IMG/VR virus record: IMGVR_UViG_3300014720_000120
Coordinates: 1-29,905 of that record
Origin: a virus
DNA: 29,905 bases
Reading direction: 5' to 3' (one strand)
Of the stretch, positions 23,380 to 29,350 are shown piece after piece (within the stretch, counting starts at the first letter, position 1; each line of letters begins with the position of its first letter). Position numbers and translations under genes: made by a program. The notes under the pieces are model-generated. The model was given only the letters and a program-made list of their open reading frames with translations, searched no databases and was not told the DNA's origin.

Positions 23380-23600
23380 TGGCAAGAAAAAAGAAAGAAA
23401 CCAAAATGACCATGGAAATGCCAGGTACCTTAGGTCATCCAAAAGTTATTTTACCTGAGCAAGAAGAAGTTTGGCCTAAGGTAACCAAAGGGAGTTATTC
23501 CACCCGCACTGAACACAAAGATGGTACAGTTGATTTTTATACCGATTGGAAGGCCCTTGGTGCCCATGTGAAAGAAGTGTTCAAAAATATGGACAAATAA
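23379..23600 (+). CDS. Conserved phage protein, unknown (73 residues)
   Basis: The product is MARKKKETKMTMEMPGTLGH, then EEVWPKVTKGSYSTRTEHKD and FYTDWKALGAHV. It is basic at the N-terminus. Its start overlaps the previous stop and its stop overlaps the next start, so it is part of a coupled run. No domain is recognised. Confidence 0.65.
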   Translation: MARKKKETKMTMEMPGTLGHPKVILPEQEEVWPKVTKGSYSTRTEHKDGTVDFYTDWKALGAHVKEVFKNMDK

Positions 23601-24232
23601 TGTTTACTGAGAAAATCATTACAAAAATCGGTTATATAGAAGCTACAATACCTTTTGCATATTATAATCAATTGCTTCAAAACATCAATGAAAATCCACC
23701 AACAGAGCTTTATAATAAAAGTTTAGCTGGTCAAATTGAAAATGAGAAAAAAATTGATTTTAATTTATTTCCGCAAGAAATAAAAAATATTATATTTGAT
23801 GGTTGTGTAAAATATATTGATACTTTTGGCCATGATTTTTTCATTAAAAATGTTTCATTAAAACATAAACTTCAATTTTTGAATATTTGGATAAACTTCC
23901 AAAAATCTGGAGAATACAATCCAATTCATAATCATACCGGAGACTTAGTTTTTGTTACTTGGTTGCAAATTCCATATGATCTAAATGAAGAGCAAAGTCA
24001 ACCCTCTTGCATACATTCAAATTTTCCAGTGGCTTCAAAATTTCAATTTACAAACATAACAAACCCCTATACCGATAAAATAAACAATTTGTTAGACATT
24101 GATAAATCATATGAAGGTAAAATTATTATTTTTCATGCCGATATGTACCACTTGGTATATCCGTTTTTTACTAGTGACAAATACAGAATTTCTGTTTCTG
24201 GAAATTTAAGGATAATGCCTGATGAAGATTAA
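23600..24232 (+). CDS. Second 2OG-Fe(II) oxygenase, PF13759-like
   Basis: The ATG at 23600 overlaps the preceding stop; an upstream in-frame start at 23546 lies inside the previous gene and is rejected. The 210-residue product shows FLNIWINFQKSGEYNPIHNH (His110, His112), VFVTWLQIP, and the distal IIFHADMYHLVYPFF (His184) with Arg196 in YRISVSGNLRI. This is the pattern of the phage 2OG-FeII_Oxy_5 family. The gene is very AT-rich. A remnant of a Rossmann-type gene overlaps its end, suggesting that an oxygenase-plus-flavoenzyme unit was once present. Confidence 0.8.
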   Translation: MFTEKIITKIGYIEATIPFAYYNQLLQNINENPPTELYNKSLAGQIENEKKIDFNLFPQEIKNIIFDGCVKYIDTFGHDFFIKNVSLKHKLQFLNIWINFQKSGEYNPIHNHTGDLVFVTWLQIPYDLNEEQSQPSCIHSNFPVASKFQFTNITNPYTDKINNLLDIDKSYEGKIIIFHADMYHLVYPFFTSDKYRISVSGNLRIMPDED

Positions 24233-24299
24233 AATTTGTGTCTTAGGAACCGGAACTGTAGGTGTTATGTCGGTTTGCCATTATTTAAAGTATCTTTAA
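24222..24299 (+). pseudogene. Remnant of a Rossmann/FAD-type gene (25 codons)
   Basis: The ATG overlaps the end of the oxygenase gene. The frame reads MKIKICVLGTGTVGVMSVCH, then YLKYL and a TAA. The GxGxxG pattern (GTGTVG at residues 9-14) with leading beta strand KIKICVLG is the start of an FAD/NAD-binding fold. Phage tryptophan halogenases begin this way. Nothing of the rest of such a gene follows, so it is a truncated stub left by a deletion, or a short independent peptide. Confidence 0.55.
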
Positions 24300-24310
24300 A
24301 CACACTTAAA

Positions 24311-24583
24311 ATGCCTAATGTTCGGCGAGAAAAAACTTGCCCTCAGTGCCAAAAGAAACACCGGCGCCGAGGGCCATTTTGTTGCCAAGGATGCCATAAT
24401 CGTTTTCGCCCACCGTCGGATGTTCAGCGAGAGCATATGCGAAAGGTGGCTATAGAATATAATAAAACACCAGAAGCCATAGCACACCAGAAACTATTTG
24501 GTATTGATTCTGAAGACTTTGCCATTGAAATACCAACAATATATGACATGCCCGATGGTTATGAAAAATCCGAGGACTGGTAA
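24311..24583 (+). CDS. Zinc-finger phage protein (90 residues)
   Basis: I chose ATG 24311 (MPNVRREKTCPQCQKKHRRR); the frame is open upstream, but that part lies in the remnant region. Two Cys pairs (CPQC and CCQGCHNRF) form a zinc finger at 10-30. The acidic tail DFAIEIPTIYDMPDG...YEKSEDW is a block I know from small T4-like phage proteins. It probably binds nucleic acid or protein; the role is unknown. Confidence 0.7.
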   Translation: MPNVRREKTCPQCQKKHRRRGPFCCQGCHNRFRPPSDVQREHMRKVAIEYNKTPEAIAHQKLFGIDSEDFAIEIPTIYDMPDGYEKSEDW

Positions 24584-24645
24584 CCACTACACTCAAACAC
24601 GAGAAATTCTCATTTCCTGCGAACTCCTACACTCCCGATATAGTG

Positions 24646-24695
24646 TGTTGTATTTTCGCAACAGCCCTTGACAATGACCAGATTTCATGTATAAT
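24646..24695 (+). promoter_or_regulatory. Dyad-sigma70 promoter module A
   Basis: A dyad TGTTG (24646-24650), 8-base loop, CAACA (24659-24663) is followed by GCCC, then TTGACA (24668-24673), a 16-base spacer and TATAAT (24690-24695). The start should fall near 24702 and leads into the gene at 24723, which has GGAG. The 60 bases upstream of the dyad (24584-24645) hold two copies of CTACACTC and no gene. Module B (27791-27839) repeats the design. Confidence 0.75.
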
Positions 24696-24722
24696 GGGCA
24701 ACATAGTGATTTGGAGTTTGAA

Positions 24723-24956
24723 ATGAGAATTGTTTTTGATTATGGTTTAGTCCGGGTTATCAGTCTTGGTGATCCCTTTAATAACAGCGCCGATATACAG
24801 GTGCAAGTAAAAAACGGTGAGAATTGGATGTTTCATACGGGATTTAACAGTCTCAGTGATGATTACGCTTACACCAATGCCCGTGAGGCCGCTGGTCGTG
24901 CCGTTGCCAAGATTGCTGCTGAAAAGTCTGCCTCTTTACCTGCTGAAAAGGTGTAA
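24723..24956 (+). CDS. Small phage protein, unknown (77 residues)
   Basis: The start is fixed at ATG 24723 because upstream in-frame starts lie inside the -10 box; GGAG precedes it. The product reads MRIVFDYGLVRVISLGDPFN, then NGENWMFHTGFNSLSDDYAY and an Ala-rich helix AREAAGRAVAKIAAEKS. Function is unknown. It is the first gene of the module A transcript. Confidence 0.7.
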   Translation: MRIVFDYGLVRVISLGDPFNNSADIQVQVKNGENWMFHTGFNSLSDDYAYTNAREAAGRAVAKIAAEKSASLPAEKV

Positions 24957-24957
24957 T

Positions 24958-25041
24958 ATGATGAGTGACCGTGAAGTTTTTTCTGGTATTGTAATAATTT
25001 TTTGTTTTACCCTTGTGTTATTGACCGTGGGTATTATTTGA
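24958..25041 (+). CDS. 27-residue single-TM microprotein
   Basis: ATG 24958 or 24961, after AAGGTG. The product is MMSDREVFSGIVIIFCFTLV, then LLTVGII. A frame-extended version from 24817 is only a shadow of the gene at 24723. It could be a real membrane peptide, or a spacer that couples the flanking genes. Confidence 0.45.
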   Translation: MMSDREVFSGIVIIFCFTLVLLTVGII

Positions 25042-25049
25042 GGTGTGAT

Positions 25050-25448
25050 ATGGGAACTAGATCATTAACTTTTGTCTATGATGAAAACGATACACCAATC
25101 CTTAACATGTATCGTCAATTTGATGGTTATCCATCAGGCCATGGTGCCGAACTTGCAGAATTCCTAGCAGGACTCAAACTGGTCAATGGCTTTGGCAATA
25201 ACGGCAAGGGCTTGGCCAATGGTATGGGCTGTCTTGCTGCTCAAATGATTGCTCACTTTAAAGATGGTGTAGGAGGCTTTTACATCCACTCGGTCTTGGA
25301 AACGGACTTGGGTCAGGACTATGAATATCATGTCTACGAGGACAAAGTCCGTATAACGAACGGCTACTCCGACAACGAAGAAATTTTCAATGGCTCTTGG
25401 GCAAAATTTGTTAAGTTTTGTAAGAATCCAGTTGTGCAGCAAGGGTAA
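25050..25448 (+). CDS. Conserved protein MGTRSLTFVYDE, unknown
   Basis: This 132-residue protein starts at ATG 25050 after GAGGTG. MGTRSLTFVYDENDTPILNM, then YRQFDGYPSGHGAELAEFL is a family seen in many phages and some bacteria. It is soluble. No catalytic motif is known. The start is fixed by this family N-terminus; an upstream extension (25002) is rejected. Confidence 0.8.
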   Translation: MGTRSLTFVYDENDTPILNMYRQFDGYPSGHGAELAEFLAGLKLVNGFGNNGKGLANGMGCLAAQMIAHFKDGVGGFYIHSVLETDLGQDYEYHVYEDKVRITNGYSDNEEIFNGSWAKFVKFCKNPVVQQG

Positions 25449-25449
25449 T

Positions 25450-25758
25450 ATGAGTCTCTACCGCCATTTCTGTAAAGAGTGGGACTTCCTTGAAATTGAT
25501 GAAAATGATCCAGAATTTGAAGCCTGCATGTGCTCGTTTAAAGGTGACAGCGTGAAAATTCAATTTGCTCATACACCAGCTTTGTTTGAGATGTTTCCAC
25601 TAGACAAATGGAGCCGAGACCACACCGTAAAAATACTTGGTGCTCGGCAAATTGGCTATGATATTACACCAACCACCATGGGATACTCTTTTCGGTTTAG
25701 AACCAAAGAGGATTTTGAGTTAGCCAAATCTTTAATACAAAATGCAGACGTTGAATGA
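25450..25758 (+). CDS. Small phage protein, unknown (102 residues)
   Basis: The start is ATG 25450 after AAGGG. The product reads MSLYRHFCKEWDFLEIDEND, then a beta-rich CSFKGDSVKIQFAHTPALFE and KILGARQIGYDI. Acidic and aromatic-rich, no known family. It is part of a run of small unknown genes. Confidence 0.65.
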   Translation: MSLYRHFCKEWDFLEIDENDPEFEACMCSFKGDSVKIQFAHTPALFEMFPLDKWSRDHTVKILGARQIGYDITPTTMGYSFRFRTKEDFELAKSLIQNADVE

Positions 25759-25779
25759 TGATGATGAAAGTTTATATAC

Positions 25780-26034
25780 ATGGCTGATTTTGCTAAGCGT
25801 AGGTGGGAAATAGATAAGGCTCGCAATAAAAAAATGCAGGAGCTCATGGCAGAATATGATAAGACTGTCTATTATCCTGCCAAAAAAGCTTTGATTGAAG
25901 AATGTGGTAAGATTGGTCATCGTGGCGGAAAATACCATGACAACGGATTTGGTTGGTCATGGTTTTATTGTGCTGGATGTGGTGGTCGATACGATATAAC
26001 TGGACCAAATGGTGAAAAAAGTGATGAAAAATGA
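25780..26034 (+). CDS. Small zinc-binding phage protein
   Basis: This 84-residue protein has a helical N-terminus (FAKRRWEIDKARNKKMQEL) and a C-terminal zinc site: Cys and His in ECGKIGHRGGKYH and the pair in WFYCAGCGGRYD. The family is common in T4-like phages and has no known function. Its 3' end overlaps the next gene. Confidence 0.65.
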   Translation: MADFAKRRWEIDKARNKKMQELMAEYDKTVYYPAKKALIEECGKIGHRGGKYHDNGFGWSWFYCAGCGGRYDITGPNGEKSDEK

Positions 26035-26368
26035 ATGGCTTGATGAAGACGGTTATCCTACTGAAGCATCACTTGACAAAATTGCCAATTGGCACTACAA
26101 TGATGATACTGGCTGGTTTGAGTTTATAAAAGAACTTTGGCATCTGAAAGAATATGGTTGGGAAGAAAAGACTGTACCTCATCCATGGAAAGAAAATACC
26201 ACTGTTTATCAATATCATATCAGTACCGCTGGTTGGTCTGGCAATGAAGATATTATAAGAGCAATGACAAAAAATCATGTGCTCTGGAGTATTTGTTGGG
26301 TGCAATCTCGGCGTGGTGGCCATTATATTTTTGAAAAATGGAAAAATGGGATGGTGGAAAATGAATAA
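26024..26368 (+). CDS. Conserved phage protein WLDEDGYPTEASLDKI, unknown
   Basis: The start is uncertain: ATG 26024 gives 114 residues; ATG 26009 adds MVKKV. The family block WLDEDGYPTEASLDKIANW and the C-terminal STAGWSGNEDIIRAMTKNH, RRGGHYIFEKW occur in many phages. No function is known. The coding sequence contains a promoter-like motif and a 12-base palindrome near its 5' end (26073-26101). Confidence 0.75.
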   Translation: MKNEWLDEDGYPTEASLDKIANWHYNDDTGWFEFIKELWHLKEYGWEEKTVPHPWKENTTVYQYHISTAGWSGNEDIIRAMTKNHVLWSICWVQSRRGGHYIFEKWKNGMVENE

Positions 26369-26774
26369 CAATACAGAACCATTATTTTCTGTAACTGCCC
26401 GTGATTGTGATTGGTCTTATACCAGAGGTACTGGTGCAGGCGGACAGAAGCGAAACAAAACCTCTTCGGCTGTTCATTGTACCCACCGACTATCAGGTGC
26501 TCGTGGGTATTCTGAGTCGAGCCGCTCACAATTGGACAATCGCCGTGATGCCTTTCGTAAGATGGCCGCCACCGATAAGTTTCAAAAATGGGCACGAATT
26601 GAGTTTATGAAGCGTACCGGGCAACAATTAGAATTTGAAAGATGGCTTGAAAAAGAGTTGACAAAGATAAAAATTGAGATTAAAATAGATGGAAAGTGGA
26701 CAGAGGTCAAGGCACATATGTTGGTAGATGATCCTGAGGATTTTAAAATTGAATGGTTGGCAACAAATGAATAA
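26361..26774 (+). CDS. GGQ-domain release-factor-like protein
   Basis: The start is ATG 26361, eight bases before the previous stop, with GGTGG as ribosome site. The 137-residue product has GTGAGGQKRNKTSSAVHCTH with the GGQ at 27-29, followed by RSQLDNRRDAFRKM. This is the peptidyl-tRNA hydrolysis domain of RF1/RF2 and ArfB-type proteins without the codon-reading domain. A role in rescue of stalled ribosomes, or a release-factor-like activity during infection, is plausible. The C-terminal half (WLEKELTKIKIEIK) is lysine-rich and may bind rRNA. Confidence 0.82.
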   Translation: MNNNTEPLFSVTARDCDWSYTRGTGAGGQKRNKTSSAVHCTHRLSGARGYSESSRSQLDNRRDAFRKMAATDKFQKWARIEFMKRTGQQLEFERWLEKELTKIKIEIKIDGKWTEVKAHMLVDDPEDFKIEWLATNE

Positions 26775-26835
26775 TTATGAAAAACATGCAATGCGAGAAT
26801 TTAGAGCAGCAGGTTGGACTGATGAGATATTTTAG
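26767..26835 (+). pseudogene. Truncated start of a phage gene (22 codons)
   Basis: The ATG overlaps the end of the GGQ gene. The frame reads MNNYEKHAMREFRAAGWTDE, then IF and TAG. This looks like the N-terminus of a phage protein family (NYEKHAMxEFxAAGW) whose remainder is absent. The next gene starts inside it (26822), as if a deletion joined the two. Confidence 0.5.
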
Positions 26836-27058
26836 TTACAATGAATATGATCCAGACAATCCTCTGGCAGATGAGACTGGTGGCTATGTTGTGACCATGC
26901 CCGAATCTGAAATACGCAAAACATACTGGCCCTATTGGTATGAAAGAATGTGCAAGAAGTTTGGCAAGACCGAAGTTGATGCCAAGTTTACCTTTGAAGA
27001 TTGTCTGGATGATTGGGTAATTCTAAATTGGGCATGGGAAAGTAACAATGAACATTGA
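26822..27058 (+). CDS. Conserved phage protein MRYFSYNEYDPDNPLADETGG, unknown
   Basis: I chose ATG 26822, which matches the usual N-terminus MRYFSYNEYDPDNPLADETG; an upstream ATG (26777) would add residues that overlap the remnant in another frame. The 78-residue product has IRKTYWPYWYERMCKKFGK and FEDCLDDWVILNWAWE. It is a small acidic family of phages with unknown role. A GCAGG ribosome-like site lies upstream. Confidence 0.7.
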   Translation: MRYFSYNEYDPDNPLADETGGYVVTMPESEIRKTYWPYWYERMCKKFGKTEVDAKFTFEDCLDDWVILNWAWESNNEH

Positions 27059-27260
27059 AAATCAAGCAAGATGGTATGCTACAAAGTTAATCTTGGTATA
27101 CTTCAGCATCATGGGGGTGCTAGGGGGCCTGGCCTATATTAATGTTCTTTATATGCTAACTATCATATTACTATTTTTAGTATTCGCAGTAGCAAGAGCC
27201 ATTTATCAGGATGCTTACTACGATAAACTAAGAGAGTTGGAAAGAAAGAATGAAAGATGA
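27048..27260 (+). CDS. Two-TM membrane protein (70 residues)
   Basis: The product MNIENQARWYATKLILVYFS continues into two hydrophobic segments (about 14-32 and 35-53), then a charged tail (YYDKLRELERKNER). It overlaps both neighbours. A role in the inner membrane is likely; function unknown. Confidence 0.65.
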   Translation: MNIENQARWYATKLILVYFSIMGVLGGLAYINVLYMLTIILLFLVFAVARAIYQDAYYDKLRELERKNER

Positions 27261-27426
27261 CCGCCTGGAAATGTTAAGTGATAAGGTTCGTATGGGTGAA
27301 CCGATAGGCTTTAATGAGGCGATTGATGTTATAGATTATCAGATGAAATTAAAACAAGAACGAATCAACAATTCTTGGTTTAACAGAGTACGAAGATTTT
27401 TTGGGATGAAAAATGAACATAATTAG
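27250..27426 (+). CDS. 58-residue phage protein, unknown
   Basis: It starts at ATG 27250 inside the previous gene and codes for MKDDRLEMLSDKVRMGEPIG, then FNEAIDVIDYQMKLKQER and FNRVRRFFGMK. The GEPIGFNEAIDVIDYQ block is a small phage family. The product is helical and basic at the C-terminus. Confidence 0.65.
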   Translation: MKDDRLEMLSDKVRMGEPIGFNEAIDVIDYQMKLKQERINNSWFNRVRRFFGMKNEHN

Positions 27427-27625
27427 ATTACGCAAGAGAGAATTAAATAGAATCAAAGAACTATTTGACACCATTCACACCACCGGAGATGTGGGATTTG
27501 TAACGCTTACTCAACATGATGAAGAATCTGGCATTGGCTATGAACTAAGAGCCACCTTCCAGATTACTCACAAAGACACCGTTGGTGATTTTGTTATAAC
27601 CATCACTGACCACAGGGACTGGTAA
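27413..27625 (+). CDS. Small phage protein, unknown (70 residues)
   Basis: The product begins MNIIRLRKRELNRIKELFDT, then HTTGDVGFVTLTQHDEESGI and a beta-rich GDFVITITDHRDW end. It overlaps the preceding gene by 14 bases and its TAA overlaps the next ATG. No known domain. Confidence 0.65.
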   Translation: MNIIRLRKRELNRIKELFDTIHTTGDVGFVTLTQHDEESGIGYELRATFQITHKDTVGDFVITITDHRDW

Positions 27626-27789
27626 TGGGTAATACATACGAAGTTAAAGTATGGGAATCAGCGGTAGCCAGTAACCACTTTTACTGGTTGGAGATTTACA
27701 AAGGTGAGAGTTTACTGAAAGCGTTATATAATCTATGGTGGTGCCGCCGAAATGGTTGGAAGTGCATTAAACTAGAGTACCGCCCGTAG
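27625..27789 (+). CDS. 54-residue phage protein YRGESLLKALYNLW-like, unknown
   Basis: It starts at the A of the previous TAA and codes for MGNTYEVKVWESAVASNHFY, then YKGESLLKALYNLWWCRRNG and IKLEYRP. The EV-W...YKGESLLKALY...IKLE pattern is a tiny phage family. It ends at the TAG whose G is the first base of an inverted repeat before module B. Confidence 0.65.
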   Translation: MGNTYEVKVWESAVASNHFYWLEIYKGESLLKALYNLWWCRRNGWKCIKLEYRP

Positions 27790-27790
27790 C

Positions 27791-27839
27791 TGTTGCTTCC
27801 ATACAACAGCCTTGACAATTGCCGTGGTTTCTGTATAAT
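27791..27839 (+). promoter_or_regulatory. Dyad-sigma70 promoter module B
   Basis: The dyad TGTTG (27791-27795), 8-base loop, CAACA (27804-27808) extends to seven pairs (GCTGTTG/CAACAGC). GCC follows, then TTGACA (27812-27817), a 16-base spacer and TATAAT (27834-27839). Start near 27846; it drives the gene at 27865. The layout repeats module A (24646-24695), including TATAATGG and a downstream CATA...GTGA. Confidence 0.75.
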
Positions 27840-27864
27840 GGCACCATACAGTGAGAAACAAGAC

Positions 27865-28668
27865 ATGAAATTACTTTCTACCGGCAATCCCAAGATCCTC
27901 AAAGGCACCAGCCAAGGGTTCAATACTTACATTTTACACCTTGCACCCGCCAATGTGAGTGGCTACGAAACCTGTCCCAAGCGTACCGCAGGCTGCACCG
28001 CTGCCTGTCTTAATACTGCCGGTCGTGGTGGTATGTACAAAAAAGGCGAAAACACCAACGTAATTCAAGAAGCCCGTAAGCGCAAAACACGGTTCTTTTT
28101 TGAAAACCGTACCGAATTTATGCGCCTCCTTGTTGCCGATATTGAATTGGCTATTAAACAATGTCAGCGTATGGCGGAACGGGACAATGCACTTGCACGG
28201 ACTGATCCTTCGTTTGAACCAAAAAAGGCTTTGATACCCGTGTTTCGGCTCAATGGCACCTCCGACCTTGCATGGGAAAAATACCCGGTGATCCGTGGTG
28301 GTGTAGAATATGCCAATATCTTCCTGGCCTTCCCTAATGTCCAATTCTATGATTATACCAAGGTGCTCGGTCGTAAAGTAAAAGCCATTGCCAACTACCA
28401 CTTGACCTTTTCGGCGGCTGATGGTAATGATGATGATGTAAACAAAGCCATTCAGCAAGGTTACAATATTGCTACGGTGTTCGGTATCAAGAAAACCCTA
28501 CCAATGCCTGAGACCTACAAAGGTTTACCGGTGTTCAATGGTGATGATTCGGACTTGCGCTTTCTTGATCCAAAAGGTGTTGTGGTTGGTCTATATGCCA
28601 AAGGTAAGGCTAAAAAAGATACCTCGGGCTTTGTGAAATTTCCTGTAATGATGATGAAGGTTGCTTAA
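27865..28668 (+). CDS. GP88-family protein (mycobacteriophage L5 gp88-like)
   Basis: The start is ATG 27865, because in-frame starts upstream lie inside the promoter. The 267-residue product reads KILKGTSQGFNTYILHLAPA, then YETCPKRTAGCTAACLNTAG with Cys37, Cys44 and Cys48, and RKRKTRFFFENRTEF. These match the GP88 family of phage proteins, whose function is not established. The Cys cluster suggests metal or iron-sulphur binding. Later blocks include IPVFRLNGTSDLAWEKYP and FAFPNVQFYDYTK-like sequence. It has its own promoter, module B. Confidence 0.82.
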   Translation: MKLLSTGNPKILKGTSQGFNTYILHLAPANVSGYETCPKRTAGCTAACLNTAGRGGMYKKGENTNVIQEARKRKTRFFFENRTEFMRLLVADIELAIKQCQRMAERDNALARTDPSFEPKKALIPVFRLNGTSDLAWEKYPVIRGGVEYANIFLAFPNVQFYDYTKVLGRKVKAIANYHLTFSAADGNDDDVNKAIQQGYNIATVFGIKKTLPMPETYKGLPVFNGDDSDLRFLDPKGVVVGLYAKGKAKKDTSGFVKFPVMMMKVA

Positions 28669-28866
28669 ATGGATAAACTTCATTTTTTAATTCGTGCTGA
28701 AAAGTATGCAGAAGCTCGAGGTGATGAAAATTATTTTAAGCATTGGTATACTCGGTATCGTGAATGGTATAATGTCGAGGATAGTGTTTGGTGTGCTTTG
28801 GCTTGGTTGTATGATGAAGATACGGCTAATTTGTTAAAATACCAATATTGGGGACCTGCATTATGA
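28669..28866 (+). CDS. Small phage protein, unknown (65 residues)
   Basis: It starts at the ATG directly after the GP88 stop. The product MDKLHFLIRAEKYAEARGDE, then KHWYTRYREWYNVEDSVW and CALAWLYDEDTANLL is helical and aromatic-rich. No family is recognised. Its TGA overlaps the next ATG. Confidence 0.65.
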   Translation: MDKLHFLIRAEKYAEARGDENYFKHWYTRYREWYNVEDSVWCALAWLYDEDTANLLKYQYWGPAL

Positions 28867-29102
28867 ACAAACGAATACAAAAGTGGTTGAAAAATCATTT
28901 AGTTAGGGATGAATATACTGAATTTGGTTGGCAAGAATGTCACCGTTATGAATTTGATGAAAATGAAATAAAAGAATTCACTGAGTTGATTGTGCGTGAA
29001 TGTATGGAACAGTTGAATATTTCTAATGTACCTGCTCCAATCTCCTTAGGACTAAATCTTGGTAGAGTAGCGATTAAAGAACATTTCGGAGTTGAAGAAT
29101 GA
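28863..29102 (+). CDS. HFGVEE-family short protein, copy 1
   Basis: ATG 28863 overlaps the previous stop (ATGA); the upstream ATG at 28848 is rejected. The 79-residue product ends IKEHFGVEE and contains FTELIVRECMEQ. This is the first of three relatives in tandem (29099, 29508) with the shared frame F-x-E-L-I-V-R-E-C...HFGVEE. Such repeated small genes are known in T4-like phages; function unknown. Confidence 0.75.
   Translation: MNKRIQKWLKNHLVRDEYTEFGWQECHRYEFDENEIKEFTELIVRECMEQLNISNVPAPISLGLNLGRVAIKEHFGVEE
29077..29102 (+). repeat. 26-base direct repeat, copy 1 (HFGVEE end)
   Basis: The bases for EHFGVEE plus stop are identical at 29077-29102 and 29325-29350. The stop overlaps the next gene's ATG in both copies, so each unit is a self-contained gene plus junction. 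Confidence 0.85.
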
Positions 29103-29350
29103 ACGAACGAATCAAACAACTATTAGGGCAAGCCTATGATGAGGCAGTGCCCGAAACTTGGACTACGCTATCTTCTGAACAACTGGGAAGAATATATGAT
29201 AAGTTCGCCGAGTTGATTGTTAGGGAATGTATGCTCCAATGTATCAAAGTGGAGAATGATGTTGAATTGAGCGATTATGAAGGTGGATTCAAAGATGGTG
29301 CGCTGTTGTGTTATCAGGAGATTCAAGAACATTTCGGAGTTGAAGAATGA
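29099..29350 (+). CDS. HFGVEE-family short protein, copy 2
   Basis: This 83-residue protein starts MNERIKQLLGQAYDEAVPET, holds KFAELIVRECMLQC and ends QEHFGVEE. The ATG overlaps the stop of copy 1. The 32 bases for KFAELIVREC (29201-29232) are identical to copy 3. Function unknown. Confidence 0.75.
   Translation: MNERIKQLLGQAYDEAVPETWTTLSSEQLGRIYDKFAELIVRECMLQCIKVENDVELSDYEGGFKDGALLCYQEIQEHFGVEE
29201..29232 (+). repeat. 32-base direct repeat (KFAELIVREC), copy 1
   Basis: Identical to 29595-29626 in copy 3 of the family. With the 26-base end repeats it offers homology for gain or loss of whole units. Confidence 0.85.
29325..29350 (+). repeat. 26-base direct repeat, copy 2 (HFGVEE end)
   Basis: Second copy of the sequence at 29077-29102. 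A similar but not identical end occurs at 29692-29714 (CATTTTGGAG in place of CATTTCGGAG). Confidence 0.85.

Noticed and set aside
25755-25790. Run of ATGATGATGATG before the gene at 25780
   Set aside because: It encodes at most a ten-residue frame that overlaps the next start; probably just a coupling stretch.
26657-26685. TTGACA...TAAAAT inside the GGQ gene
   Set aside because: The -10 match is weak and the motif falls in a lysine-rich coding stretch where such sequence is expected.
27934-28458. A 174-codon minus-strand ORF opposite the GP88 gene
   Set aside because: The plus-strand product is a recognised family; the minus frame is a shadow.
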